Assembly: GCF_000014565.1 (NCBI RefSeq)
Contig: NC_008268.1
Span: 2,976,001 to 3,040,000, forward strand
Direction of reading: 5' to 3'
From: Rhodococcus jostii RHA1
GTDB lineage: Bacteria; Actinomycetota; Actinomycetes; Mycobacteriales; Mycobacteriaceae
DNA length: 64,000 nucleotides
The notes under the pieces are model-generated. The model saw only the letters and a list, made by a program, of their open reading frames with translations, did not search any database and was not told the origin of the DNA. Position numbers and translations under genes: made by a program. Of the stretch, positions 17,447 through 26,534 are shown in pieces (the stretch's first letter is position 1; each line of letters begins with the position of its first letter).

Positions 17447-17968
17447 ATGTTCGAGATCCCTGCCGTGCACGCGGCGATGCTCGTCGGAGCGGTCGGCGCG
17501 ATCGTGCCGATGTGGCGGGCACACGGCACGGACTGCCGGGTGCGCATCGCGCACGGCGCGATGGCGGTGTCCATGGTCGCGATGATGATCCCCGGCGTGC
17601 CGGCGGGGATTCACCTGCTGGGGGGTGCCGTCCTCATCGCCCTCGCCGTGTTCGTCACCGGTGAGACCATGCACCGCCGGACCGCCGTGCCCTGCGCGGT
17701 GGACCTCACCGCCATGGGGGTGCTGCTGCTCCTGGCCCCGACGTCCGCTCCCGCCCCGGCGGCGTCGGCGCCGGTGCCGTCGGGCCACCACCACGGTGGC
17801 GCTGGATTCTCGACGGGCTTGCTCCCACTCCTCGTGCTCGTGTGCTGGGCACTGTTGACACTGCATCTCTTTCGCTCCACCCCGCGCCGCGAGCGCCGGT
17901 CCGGCGTCAGGACCGCGGCGGCGGGATCCGCACTGATGATCCTGGGCATGGCCCCCATGGCCGTCTGA
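17447..17968 (+). CDS. DUF5134-type membrane protein with His/Met-rich segments
   Basis: The 173-residue product has about five hydrophobic segments. Helices near residues 32-50 are rich in histidine and methionine (RIAHGAMAVSMVAMM), and a loop at about 112-118 reads SGHHHGG. The function of the family is not established. It lies eight bases after the permease, in the copper amine oxidase operon. The His/Met content next to a copper enzyme suggests copper handling, which is inference only. Confidence 0.7.
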   Translation: MFEIPAVHAAMLVGAVGAIVPMWRAHGTDCRVRIAHGAMAVSMVAMMIPGVPAGIHLLGGAVLIALAVFVTGETMHRRTAVPCAVDLTAMGVLLLLAPTSAPAPAASAPVPSGHHHGGAGFSTGLLPLLVLVCWALLTLHLFRSTPRRERRSGVRTAAAGSALMILGMAPMAV

Positions 17969-18001
17969 CCGCTCTCGCAAAAAAGCAACCTGGAGGAACC
18001 G

Positions 18002-19711
18002 ATGAGTTACGCCGATGCCGTCTACATCCACGGCAAGGTCTTCACCGTCGACGCGAATTTCACGATCACCACCGCCCTCGCGGTGCGTGACGGACTCGTC
18101 CACGCGGTGGGCAGCGATGCAGAGATCGAAACCCTGATCGGACCGGACACCGTGGTCACGGACCTCGGGGGGAAGACGATCCTCCCGGGTATCAACGACT
18201 CGCACCTGCACGCCATCGCCTACGGGCTCGACACCCCGCCGCTGTCGCTGGACGTGTCGTTTCCTGCTGTCCGGTCGATCGCGGACGTCCGTGAACTCGT
18301 GCGGGAGGCCGCCGCTGCGGCCGAGGACGGCGAGTGGATCATCGGAACCGGCTGGGACGACGGGTATCTCGACGAGTGCCTCGCCGAGGCCGGTCGGACG
18401 CCGAACCGTTGGGATCTCGACGAGGTGTCCCCGAACAATCCCGTGTTCCTGCAGGACTTCTCGCGGCACACGTCGTGGGTGAACAGCGCGGCGCTGGCGC
18501 TCGCCGGGGTGGACGAGACCACGCCGCTCCCGCCAGGCAGCCTCATGCCCGTCGGCGAGGACGGCCTGCTGACCGGCATCGTCATGGAGGGTGCGCAGGC
18601 CCTCGTGCAGCGTGTTCTCCCGGCCCTCACCCGGGAGCGCCGGGAGGAGGCACTCCGCTCGGCGATCTCGATCCTGCAGAGCGAGGGCATCACCAGCTTC
18701 ACCGATCCCGCGATCGGCCCCGGCGGCGAGGCCCTCGCCGGTGGGGCGATGGGCGCCGAGGGTCTCGCGGTGTACGCCGATCTCGCCATCCGCGGAGAAC
18801 TGGGCGCCCGCGTCAACCTTCTCCTCCTGCCCACCGGAATGTCCGGATCTGCAGAGGATTTCGGACAGAACCTCGCGAACATCGACGTTCCGGAATCGGT
18901 GGACCCGAAAATGTTCCGGGTTCTCGGGGTGAAGGTGTTCGCCGACGGCATCCCGCCGAGCAAGACCGCGTGGATGCACGAGGAGTACATCGGCGGCGGC
19001 TGCGGCTCCCTCTGCGTCGGCGGCGACACCGACGAGCGTCAGGTGTACGAGGTGACCGAGATGGTCCGCATCGGCCACGAGGCCGGCTACCAGATCGGTG
19101 TGCACGTCACCGGTGACCGTGCCATCGACACCGTCGCCGACGCGATCATCGCCGCGCAGAACGCGCACCCCCGCGAGGATGCCCGGCACTACCTGATCCA
19201 CGGCGACTTCATCAGCGAAGCTACCCTGAAGCGACTGGCCGAGAACGGCATCGGCGTCAACATGAACCCTACGATCAAGTGGACGATCGCCGACCTGGAG
19301 GTCGGGGTGGTCGGGACCGAACGAGCCGCCTACGAATGGCCGTATCGCAGCGCCGTCGAATCCGGGGTGCACCTGATGAGCAGTTCCGATGCACCGGTCA
19401 CACCGCCCGATTGGCGTCAGGGCATCTCGACGATGATCCTGCGCGAGAGCAAGGCCAGCGGTGCGGTGAGCGGGCCCGACCAGTGCATCGGCCTCGCCGA
19501 CGCCGTCCGCACCTACACGATCAACGCGGCCTGGCAGGACTTCGCCGAGGACTGGAAGGGATCCCTCGAGGCCGGCAAGGTGGCCGACCTGTGCATCCTC
19601 GACGGCGACCTCGAGACCATCGACCCGCACGACATCCCGGCAATGCAGGTCGTCGCCACCGTGCTGGGTGGGGAGGTCGTGTTCCAGCGCGTCGCCGAAA
19701 GCGTCGCGTAA
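18002..19711 (+). CDS. Metal-dependent amidohydrolase, YtcJ-like
   Basis: The 569-residue product is an amidohydrolase_3 enzyme: an N-terminal beta-sandwich, the HxH metal motif NDSHLHAIAYG at about 63-73, a TIM barrel with IGVHVTGDRAID at about 366-377, YLIHGDFI and the SSSDAPVTPPDW aspartate at about 461-472, then the C-terminal strand return. YtcJ-type enzymes hydrolyse N-acyl or formamide bonds, but substrates are mostly unknown. GGAGG lies six bases before the ATG. It ends the amine oxidase operon and could deformylate or deacylate an amine precursor. Confidence 0.85.
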   Translation: MSYADAVYIHGKVFTVDANFTITTALAVRDGLVHAVGSDAEIETLIGPDTVVTDLGGKTILPGINDSHLHAIAYGLDTPPLSLDVSFPAVRSIADVRELVREAAAAAEDGEWIIGTGWDDGYLDECLAEAGRTPNRWDLDEVSPNNPVFLQDFSRHTSWVNSAALALAGVDETTPLPPGSLMPVGEDGLLTGIVMEGAQALVQRVLPALTRERREEALRSAISILQSEGITSFTDPAIGPGGEALAGGAMGAEGLAVYADLAIRGELGARVNLLLLPTGMSGSAEDFGQNLANIDVPESVDPKMFRVLGVKVFADGIPPSKTAWMHEEYIGGGCGSLCVGGDTDERQVYEVTEMVRIGHEAGYQIGVHVTGDRAIDTVADAIIAAQNAHPREDARHYLIHGDFISEATLKRLAENGIGVNMNPTIKWTIADLEVGVVGTERAAYEWPYRSAVESGVHLMSSSDAPVTPPDWRQGISTMILRESKASGAVSGPDQCIGLADAVRTYTINAAWQDFAEDWKGSLEAGKVADLCILDGDLETIDPHDIPAMQVVATVLGGEVVFQRVAESVA

Positions 19712-19728
19712 AGCCTCTATCGATACGT

Positions 19729-19772
19729 CAGAACTGCCGGTTCGCCGCTCGGTCGGCGAACCGGCAGTTCTG
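19729..19772. terminator. 18-bp perfect inverted repeat between converging genes
   Basis: Arms 19729-19746 and 19755-19772 (CAGAACTGCCGGTTCGCC and complement) enclose an eight-base loop. A further partial copy, CTGCCGGTTC, lies at about 19786-19795, directly at the stop of the next minus-strand gene. It can end transcription from both sides. Confidence 0.85.
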
Positions 19773-19793
19773 CGTCCTACCCCATCTGCCGGT

Positions 19794-20063
19794 TCACTGA
19801 GCCCATGCTGCCTCCGCGATCCAGTACTCGCTTCCGTCGGCGCTGATTCCGCGTTGCCAGTCGGTGGTCCGTCTCAGGTTCGGTTCGACGCGCGCGGTGG
19901 CCGCGTCGGCGCCGTCCGGTCCGTCCTCGCGGGTCTGCCAGTGGACCCAGTTCACTTCGTTGCCGTCCTCGTCGTGCACGAAGAGGTCGACGTGGTGCCA
20001 CCCGTAGCGGTGGGTGTCGGCGTAACAGGTCAGGAATGTTCGGTGATGATGCGAATAGTCCAC
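19794..20063 (-). CDS. Small conserved-looking hypothetical protein
   Basis: The product has 89 residues when read from GTG 20063, which has GGAGG six bases upstream; the longer frame to 20132 lacks such a site. It is rich in His, Trp and Asp (YSHHHRTFLTCY, YGWHHVDLFVHDEDGN, WVHWQTREDG), with no membrane segment and no signal peptide. I do not recognise the family. It converges on the amidohydrolase gene and lies downstream of the histidine kinase gene on the same strand. Confidence 0.55.
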   Translation of the reverse strand: MDYSHHHRTFLTCYADTHRYGWHHVDLFVHDEDGNEVNWVHWQTREDGPDGADAATARVEPNLRRTTDWQRGISADGSEYWIAEAAWAQ

Positions 20064-20162
20064 GAGGTACCTCCGGGGCCGCGGTGGTGTTTCCCACCAC
20101 GCTAGAACCGGATCGCGCCCAACGGAATCCAAGAAACCTTTAGCTGCGTGAGGGTCGGTCGC

Positions 20163-21668
20163 TCAACGGTTCGGATCGGCGGGCAACGTAAACGTGAAGA
20201 CCGCCCCGTGCGGATCGTTCTCGCGCGCGGTGAGTGTCCCGCCCTGGCGGGAGATGATGCGGTGGCTCAGCGCGAGCCCGATTCCGTGACCCGTGGACTT
20301 CGAGGTGAACGCGCCGTCGAAGATTCGGCCGTCCGGGATGTGCGAGAGACCCTTGCCGTGGTCCTCGACGCTCACGACGCCCTCCGTCTCGGTGATGTCG
20401 GTGCGTACCGTCACGATGCGGTCGGCTGCCGGCCATTCCGCCATCTCGTCGATGGCGTTGAAACACAGGTTCAGAATGACCTGCCCGGTGAGCACACGTT
20501 CGCACACGACGGCAACCGTGTCGTGCGCCCGGAGGTACTCGACGTGAACTCCCTTCTGCCGCGCCCGGATGTCGATGAAATACGCGCATTCGTCGACGAT
20601 GTCGTTGAGATCGACGATCTGCTGGGACTCCTCGAGTTGTGTCACGTATTCACGCAGACTCCGGACGATCTGATTGGCCCGGTCGATCTGCTTGCGCGCC
20701 TCCCCGAGGCCCCAGCTCACCTCGTCGTGACCGCTCCGGCCGTCGTCGAGGCGGCTCTGCGTACCGGCGATGAAATTGGTGGCGGCCGCGAGCGGCTGGG
20801 CCAACTCGTGGGCGATGGCCATGGCCATGTCGCCCATCGCGTTGTAGCGGGCCAGGTAATTGAGGTACTGCGAGTCCCGTTCGTGCTCCTGCTCGGTGCG
20901 GACGTGTTCGGTGACGTCGTGGAAGAGCAGGAGGTGGCCGCTCAGATCGTTCTCGATACCGATGTGCTGGCAGCTCCCCGCATGCCACCGGCGCTCGCCG
21001 GGTGTCAGTTCCACCTCGTAGCGCAGGCTCTGGGAACCCCCGTCGGCGGTCGTCAGTTCCAGGGCGCGTCGCACGCTCTCCCGTGACTGACCCGCCCGGC
21101 AGAATTCCGTGAAGCGTTCGCCGACAAGCGATGCCACCGGAACCTTCAGGAGCTCCGACGCCGCCTCGCTCGCATACGTGATCCGGCTGTCGTCGTCCAG
21201 GACGAGGATTCCTTCGGCCATGTTCCGCAGGAACGCGGCCAGCCGGGCCTCGGTACGGGTGAGGTCGGCCTCGGTGCGAGTGAGGTCGCGGCGCATCGAC
21301 GTTTCCTGCTCGATGTCGCGGAACTGCACCATCACCACGGTCCGGGCATTCAACTCGACCCGGATCGCGATCGCCTCCGTCAGGACTTCTCGCCCGCTCT
21401 TCGCGCGATACGCCCATTCGATGACCGCCGCCCCGTTGTCGACGGCCTCCTGCAGCCACCGCCGTCCCACCGACCTGCGGTACCGCTTCGCCGGGGAACT
21501 CATATCGGGCGCCTTGAGCGGTTTGAGCTCTTCGACCGTGAACTCGAGCAGTTCGGACGCCGCCCGGTTCGCCCAGAGGATGTCCTTGGTGGCCGCATCG
21601 TGGACCAGGACGCAGTAGCGAAGGGACTCGACGAGTCGTTCGTAGTCGGACGGCGCGAGATCGGACAA
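20163..21668 (-). CDS. PAS-PAS sensor histidine kinase of the iac locus
   Basis: The 501-residue soluble kinase has PAS domains at about 10-120 and 145-255, joined by a helix with a seven-residue duplication (DLTRTEA twice, 128-141). Then come HisKA, with the phosphorylated His287 in AIAHELAQPL, and an HATPase domain with CFNAIDE, DHGKGL and GHGIGLALSH boxes. There is no membrane segment, so it senses in the cytoplasm. The start is TTG with an AAGGAGG site. It is divergent from iacA, and its partner is most likely the FixJ-type regulator at 27510-28130. Confidence 0.9.
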   Translation of the reverse strand: MSDLAPSDYERLVESLRYCVLVHDAATKDILWANRAASELLEFTVEELKPLKAPDMSSPAKRYRRSVGRRWLQEAVDNGAAVIEWAYRAKSGREVLTEAIAIRVELNARTVVMVQFRDIEQETSMRRDLTRTEADLTRTEARLAAFLRNMAEGILVLDDDSRITYASEAASELLKVPVASLVGERFTEFCRAGQSRESVRRALELTTADGGSQSLRYEVELTPGERRWHAGSCQHIGIENDLSGHLLLFHDVTEHVRTEQEHERDSQYLNYLARYNAMGDMAMAIAHELAQPLAAATNFIAGTQSRLDDGRSGHDEVSWGLGEARKQIDRANQIVRSLREYVTQLEESQQIVDLNDIVDECAYFIDIRARQKGVHVEYLRAHDTVAVVCERVLTGQVILNLCFNAIDEMAEWPAADRIVTVRTDITETEGVVSVEDHGKGLSHIPDGRIFDGAFTSKSTGHGIGLALSHRIISRQGGTLTARENDPHGAVFTFTLPADPNR

Positions 21669-21726
21669 TGCAGCCTCCTTCGGCTCATCTCGAGTCTACT
21701 GAGCGGTCGGACCGGGAGCGCGATAG

Positions 21727-21750
21727 GGAAATCCTTTACTCCGAGGCGAC
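21727..21750 (+). promoter_or_regulatory. Candidate response-regulator site upstream of iacA
   Basis: The segment begins GGAAATCC and ends AGGCGAC. It resembles the site at 28208-28232 over almost its full length, with the same orientation and nearly the same distance to the next start (140 and 148 bp). It lies between the kinase gene and iacA, so it could control both. Confidence 0.5.
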
Positions 21751-21866
21751 ATCTCTGCACGTCCGCGGGAGGAAGCACCGATTGAGTGATGCCCGCCACC
21801 GCAATAGCGTCAATTCGACACGAAAAACGCCACACCCCTTCTACTTCGCGTCGATCGGAGTATTTG

Positions 21867-23027
21867 ATGACCAACGCACCGACCCTCGACACGACAGATG
21901 CCGCCGCGAACGGGACGCTGTCATTCGAGGACGTCCTCGAGCACGTCGCATTGCGGCGGGAAGAGTTCGCTCGCCAGAAGTTCGTGCCTCGCGACATGAT
22001 CGACGAGTTCAAGCAGATCGGCATCTACCGCGCGGCGACACCCCGCCAATTCGGCGGCGACGCGCTCCCCCCGAGCGAGTTTCTGCGGATGATCGAACGC
22101 ATCTCCGCGGTGGACGCGTCGGCGGGCTGGGTTGCCAGCTTCGGCTCCGCGCTCGTCTACCTGGCGGCACTGCCGCTCGCGACGCAGGCGGAGTTGTACA
22201 AGGACAGCCCCGACCTCGTCTTCGCGGGCGGGCTGTTCCCGGTGCAACCCGCCGAACAGGTGCCCGGAGGTCTGAAGATTCACGGGCAGTGGAAATTCGC
22301 CAGCGGATGCAAGGGCGCCGACATTCTCGGCGTCGGGATTCGCGGCGGCGACTCCACGGCGGGGAAGCCTCGCACCGCCCTGCTGTGGCCGAAGGACGTC
22401 GAGATCGTCGAGAACTGGGACGTGGTCGGTCTGTCGGGTACCGGAAGCCACGAACTGAAGGTCCACGGCGTCGTCGTACCCGAGGACTGGACGTTCATCC
22501 GGGGCGGGACCCCCACCGTCGACGAACCCCTCTACCGCTACCCCTCCATCGCGTACGCCGCCCAGGTCCTGGCCGTCGTCAATCTCGGAGTGGGCCGTGC
22601 TGCGCTCGACTACGCGATCAAGGTCGGAGCGGGACGCACGGGAATCACCGGAGCGCCCAAGCTCGCCGATCGCGCCTACTATCGCATCGACCTGGCCAAG
22701 GCGGAAGCGACACTGAGGTCCGCCCGTGCCTTCTTCTACGAGGTCACCGACGAGGCGTACGCCACGGTGGTCGCCGGCGACCCCGTCCCGGACAAGCTTG
22801 CGGCACTTCTTCGCCTGTCCTCGACGCACGTGGCCAAGGCGGGCGCGTCCGCCGTGCACACCGCATTCCAGTTGTCGGGCACCGGCGCGATCTACGACGG
22901 CAACGCGATGCAGCGGTACATGCGCGAGGCCCTGGTCCCGCCGCAGCACGCCTTCCTCGGCGACGGCATCTACGACAGCGCCGGTGCGGTGCTCATGGAC
23001 ATCCCGCCGTTCCCCGGCTTCATCTGA
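21867..23027 (+). CDS. iacA: IacA-like flavin-dependent indole-3-acetate monooxygenase
   Basis: The 386-residue product has the acyl-CoA dehydrogenase fold used by group D flavin hydroxylases: an N-terminal helical part (GGDALPPSEFLRMIERISAVDASAGWV), a middle barrel (WKFASGCKGADILGVGI, SGTGSHELKVHGVVVPEDW) and a C-terminal four-helix part ending AFLGDGIYDSAGAVL. The catalytic glutamate of true dehydrogenases is absent. IacA starts auxin breakdown by hydroxylating indole-3-acetate and needs reduced flavin from IacG. It is the first gene of the A-B-I-C-D-E-F run. The ATG at 21867 fits the family N-terminus. Confidence 0.85.
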   Translation: MTNAPTLDTTDAAANGTLSFEDVLEHVALRREEFARQKFVPRDMIDEFKQIGIYRAATPRQFGGDALPPSEFLRMIERISAVDASAGWVASFGSALVYLAALPLATQAELYKDSPDLVFAGGLFPVQPAEQVPGGLKIHGQWKFASGCKGADILGVGIRGGDSTAGKPRTALLWPKDVEIVENWDVVGLSGTGSHELKVHGVVVPEDWTFIRGGTPTVDEPLYRYPSIAYAAQVLAVVNLGVGRAALDYAIKVGAGRTGITGAPKLADRAYYRIDLAKAEATLRSARAFFYEVTDEAYATVVAGDPVPDKLAALLRLSSTHVAKAGASAVHTAFQLSGTGAIYDGNAMQRYMREALVPPQHAFLGDGIYDSAGAVLMDIPPFPGFI

Positions 23028-23055
23028 CCACCCCGTTCGAATCGAGGAGACCATC

Positions 23056-23433
23056 GTGAGTGACACCAAGACCGCACCGCTGCGAGTCCTGTTCTGCATC
23101 GGCATCAACCAGAACTTCTTCGACCTCCCGACCGGCCAGGGCGGGCTGGTGTGGAAGGCGTTCTCCGGGATGATGGACGCGGTGGCCGACACACCGGGCG
23201 TCCGGGTGATCGGGGACATCGACGACGACAGCCACATGGTCGGACCGTCGGACGGCTGGCCGTGGACCTGTTACATCCTCGCCGACGTCGACACCCAGGA
23301 GACCGTCAAGGCCGTCTGCAACCTCTTCCGCACCACCCCGGTCGGCGAGTACACGCTGTGGCGATACGCGAAGATCGAAGCCCGCATCGGCCGTGCACTC
23401 ACCGTCCGCGAGGACGTCGACCTCGGCGCGTGA
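23056..23433 (+). CDS. iacB: IacB-like protein of the indole-acetate cluster
   Basis: The 125-residue product has an N-terminal strand VLFCIGINQNFFDLPTG, a DGWPWTCYILADVDTQETVKAVCNLFRTT central part and a GEYTLWRYAKIEARIG end. This suggests a compact ferredoxin-like fold, similar to EthD or dabb-type small proteins. IacB is defined mainly by its place after iacA. The GTG start has AGGAGA upstream. The role is unclear; a helper or small isomerase role in early indole-acetate steps is possible. It overlaps the next gene by four bases. Confidence 0.75.
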   Translation: MSDTKTAPLRVLFCIGINQNFFDLPTGQGGLVWKAFSGMMDAVADTPGVRVIGDIDDDSHMVGPSDGWPWTCYILADVDTQETVKAVCNLFRTTPVGEYTLWRYAKIEARIGRALTVREDVDLGA

Positions 23434-23939
23434 GCAGTATGCACTCTACGACCGCGGCCGAGCTCGTCGAGAGCCGTGCGGCCGTGCACCGCGTGATGTG
23501 CCGCTACATGGAACTGTGCGATGTTCCCTCCGTGGCGTTTTCGGTCGAGGAACTCGCCTCGCTGTTCACACCCGACGCGGTGTGGGAAGGCATCGGTACC
23601 GAGTACGCGCACAAGTTCGGCACGCGTCGGGGCCTGCCGGAGATCGTCGGAATGCTCACCGCGTACCTTCCACCGAACTCCCATTTCCGCGCAAATGTGC
23701 ACTTGCTCGGCAATGAGCAGATCGAGGTGGACGGCCCCGAGGCCCAGGGGCGGTGGATCATGCAGCAGCTGTCGCGATACGAGGACGGATCGGCCGAACT
23801 GCTCGTCGCCCGCATCACCGCCGAGTGTGAGGTCCGGGGCGGTACCGCCCGAATCAAGCACTTCACGACCGAGAAGCTGTTCGTCACTCGCCTCGACGAG
23901 GCGACACGACTGCTCGAATCGAATGGAAAGAGAACGTGA
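23430..23939 (+). CDS. iacI: SnoaL-like (NTF2-fold) protein, IacI-like
   Basis: The 169-residue product has an NTF2/SnoaL alpha+beta cone: RVMCRYMELCD, then SVEELASLFTPDAVWEG, then the paired strands HFRANVHLLGNEQIEVDG, GRWIMQQLSRY and ARITAECEV. Members are small isomerases, dehydratases or binding proteins. In the P. putida cluster iacI lies between iacB and iacC, and that position is kept here. I take GTG 23430, overlapping the iacB stop, though ATG 23439 is possible. Its stop overlaps the iacC start. Confidence 0.78.
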   Translation: MSSMHSTTAAELVESRAAVHRVMCRYMELCDVPSVAFSVEELASLFTPDAVWEGIGTEYAHKFGTRRGLPEIVGMLTAYLPPNSHFRANVHLLGNEQIEVDGPEAQGRWIMQQLSRYEDGSAELLVARITAECEVRGGTARIKHFTTEKLFVTRLDEATRLLESNGKRT

Positions 23940-25213
23940 TGACCACTTCGCTGGATCCCACCAACTTCGCGGACCTCGCCACGGACGACCGCGTGGACGG
24001 ATCGCTGTACACCGACCCCGATATGTTCGAGGTGGAACTCGAGCGGATCTTCTACCGCACCTGGGTATGGGTTGCCCACGAGAGCGAGATCCCCGAGGCC
24101 GGAAGCTACAAGATGGCGACCATCGGCCGGCAACCGGTGATCGTCAACCGCGACCGCAAGGGAAACTTCAACGTCCTGCTGAACCGGTGCCGCCACCGCG
24201 GGGCCAGCGTCTGCGAGGTCCCCAAGGGCAAAGCGAACGGGTTCACCTGCCCGTATCACAGCTGGTCGTATGCCCTCGACGGTCGTCTGCGCGGAATTCC
24301 GTACCCCGACGGTTACGACGAGAACCTCGACAAGAAGGACCTCCCCCTCCAGAGTCTGCGGGTGGAGTCGTACGCCGGCATGATCTTCGCCAGCTTCAAC
24401 CCCGACGTCGAACCCCTCGACGACTTCCTCGGCGACGCGAAGGTGTGGATGGACCTGTTCATGAAGCAGGGCGCCGGATACCCCGTCAAGACGCAGGGCG
24501 AACATTGCTTCCGCTTCCGCGGGAACTGGAAGATCCAGTTGGAGAACACCACCGACGGATACCACTTCCCGATCGTGCACCGGTCCTGGATGTCCTCCGT
24601 CGACGCCGAGACCGCCGACATGCTCTCCTTCATGACCGACGACAACGCCGTCACCCACGCTCTCGGAAACGGCCACAGCGTCGCGATCATGGTCCCGGAG
24701 CACGTCGACCTGGACCACGACGACGGCACCGAGAAGATTCAGGCGCGTTTCGACCACATCGTCGAAGAACTGTCGAAGACGATGCCCGCCGACAAGGTCC
24801 GCCGCATCGTCCGCTCCATGCACGGCGCCGGGTTCAACCTGAACATCTTCCCCAACGTCGCGATGTCGATGTCGTTCTTCCGGGTGCTGCGACCGATCTC
24901 CGTCGACGAGACCGAGATCCGGCACATCGCCCTCGGCATGGACGGCGGACCGGAGATCGTCAACCGCGAACGCCTCCGCATCCACGAACATTTCCAGGGC
25001 CCGTTCGGGTTCGGCAGCCCCGACGATTCCGAGGCCTGGGACCGGGTCCAACGCGGGTCCCGCGGCGCACCCGGAATGCCGATCATGGTGAACCGCGGTC
25101 TGGGTCGTGAAGCGCTCGACAGCGACGGACACCGCACCTCGCACGTCACCGACGAAACCGGGATGCGCGAGGCCTACGCAATGTGGAAGAGGATGATGAC
25201 CGATGAGCACTGA
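23939..25213 (+). CDS. iacC: Rieske ring-hydroxylating dioxygenase, large subunit (IacC-like)
   Basis: The 424-residue product has the Rieske cluster ligands Cys84-x-His86 and Cys104-x2-His107 (CRHRGASVC and CPYHSW). The mononuclear iron site is in NTTDGYHFPIVH, with His209, His214 and the bridging Asp206. A C-terminal Asp/Glu region supplies the third ligand. In the iac pathway IacC works with IacD and a reductase on a dioxindole-acetate-type intermediate on the way to catechol. The ATG at 23939 overlaps the iacI stop; an upstream GTG is less likely. Confidence 0.9.
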   Translation: MTTSLDPTNFADLATDDRVDGSLYTDPDMFEVELERIFYRTWVWVAHESEIPEAGSYKMATIGRQPVIVNRDRKGNFNVLLNRCRHRGASVCEVPKGKANGFTCPYHSWSYALDGRLRGIPYPDGYDENLDKKDLPLQSLRVESYAGMIFASFNPDVEPLDDFLGDAKVWMDLFMKQGAGYPVKTQGEHCFRFRGNWKIQLENTTDGYHFPIVHRSWMSSVDAETADMLSFMTDDNAVTHALGNGHSVAIMVPEHVDLDHDDGTEKIQARFDHIVEELSKTMPADKVRRIVRSMHGAGFNLNIFPNVAMSMSFFRVLRPISVDETEIRHIALGMDGGPEIVNRERLRIHEHFQGPFGFGSPDDSEAWDRVQRGSRGAPGMPIMVNRGLGREALDSDGHRTSHVTDETGMREAYAMWKRMMTDEH

Positions 25214-25706
25214 CCTGATGACCGCCCAACTCGCCGACACCCGCGTACTGCAGGCGATCGAACTCATCTGGCACGAAGCGGCCCTCCTCGACGCCAAGGA
25301 CTACCAGACCTGGGACGCCCTCTGGACCGACGAAGGCCGGTACGTCATCCCCATCGACCCGGACACCGACGACTTCGACGGATCGCTGAACATGGTCAAC
25401 GACGACACTCGCATGCGGCGCATGCGTATCGAACGCCTGACCTCCGGCTACTCGATGTCCGCGCTCGCCGCCGCCCGGACGGTCCGCACCGTCTCGCGGT
25501 TCACGGTCGAGGAACGGACCGAGGACTCGATCACGGTGAGGTCTGCGCAGATCCTCGTGGGCTTCAAGCGCGACGACCAGCAGACCCTCGCCGCCGACGT
25601 CACGCACCGCGTTCGCTACACCGAGAGCGGGCCGCGGTTGGACCTCAAGGTCATCCGGCTCGTCAACTCCCAGGCAGCGGTCAACGCCTCCGGCTACCTA
25701 CTCTGA
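25203..25706 (+). CDS. iacD: Aromatic-ring dioxygenase small subunit (IacD-like)
   Basis: The 167-residue product is a typical beta subunit of ring-hydroxylating dioxygenases, NTF2-fold: an N-terminal helix (IELIWHEAALLDAKDYQTWDALW), the strand YVIPIDPDTDD, a RIERLTSGYSMSALAAARTVRTVSR middle and a VIRLVNSQ end. It forms the structural partner of the large subunit. It overlaps the iacC end by 11 bases, which indicates tight coupling. Confidence 0.88.
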   Translation: MSTDLMTAQLADTRVLQAIELIWHEAALLDAKDYQTWDALWTDEGRYVIPIDPDTDDFDGSLNMVNDDTRMRRMRIERLTSGYSMSALAAARTVRTVSRFTVEERTEDSITVRSAQILVGFKRDDQQTLAADVTHRVRYTESGPRLDLKVIRLVNSQAAVNASGYLL

Positions 25707-25747
25707 CCAGCACTTTCCGAACCTTATCGATCGAACAGGAGCTCGAC

Positions 25748-26488
25748 GTGGATTCTGTCGCAGTAGTCACCGGCGGCGGACGCGGCCTCGGTGCCGCGAT
25801 CGCACAGCAATTGCACGACCGCGGATACCGCGTCGCGGTCACGGACATCGACAGCGGTGCCGCGAAAGAGACTGCGGCGGAGCTGGATCCGGACGGCGAC
25901 ACGGCCATCGGCGTGGAACTGGACGTTCGGAAGAGGACGAGTTTCGAAGCCGTCCGTGACCGGGTGATCGCGGAGTGGGGCGGCATCGACGTCCTCGTCA
26001 ACAATGCCGGCCGGTCGCAGACGGGCTCCTTGATGGACATCGCGCCGGAGGAATTCTCCGACATCGTCGAGATCAACCTCAACGGGGCCTTTCTCGGCTG
26101 CCAGGTGTTCGGAAGCTACTTCGCCGAGAAGCGATACGGCAGAATCGTCAACATCGCGTCGCTGGCGGGACAGAACGGTGGCACGGCGACCGGCGCGCAC
26201 TACGCCGCGGCCAAGGGCGGCGTCGGCACACTGACCAAGGTCTTCGCACGCGAACTCGCCCCGTCGGGTGTCACGGTGAACGCGGTCTCCCCGGGACCGC
26301 TGGACCTGCCGGTCGTGCGCGAGACGGTGCCCGCGGAGAAGCTGGCCGCCATCCTCACAACGATTCCGGTGGGCACCCTGGGCTCGCCCGATTTCATTGC
26401 CGAGACCGTTGCCCTGCTCGCATCGCCGACGGCCGCGTCGGTCACGGGTGCCTGCTGGGACGTCAACGGCGGCCTGTACATGCGCTGA
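25748..26488 (+). CDS. iacE: Short-chain dehydrogenase/reductase (IacE-like)
   Basis: The 246-residue classical SDR has the nucleotide-binding TGGGRGLGAAI at about 8-18, the NNAG motif, the catalytic serine in NIASLAGQNGG and YAAAK. IacE is thought to act on an oxidised indole-acetate intermediate. The GTG start follows CAGGAGC. It lies between the oxygenase genes and the ferredoxin reductase, as in the known cluster. Confidence 0.88.
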   Translation: MDSVAVVTGGGRGLGAAIAQQLHDRGYRVAVTDIDSGAAKETAAELDPDGDTAIGVELDVRKRTSFEAVRDRVIAEWGGIDVLVNNAGRSQTGSLMDIAPEEFSDIVEINLNGAFLGCQVFGSYFAEKRYGRIVNIASLAGQNGGTATGAHYAAAKGGVGTLTKVFARELAPSGVTVNAVSPGPLDLPVVRETVPAEKLAAILTTIPVGTLGSPDFIAETVALLASPTAASVTGACWDVNGGLYMR

Positions 26489-26534
26489 CCCCCGCCCGCG
26501 GGCGACGGGTCGCAGCACCGGAGGAAGAATCACC

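Noticed and set aside
16667..19630. 987-codon minus-strand open frame opposite the permease, DUF5134 and amidohydrolase genes
   Set aside because: It spans three real genes and two gaps with no ribosome site or family match; it is a shadow frame.
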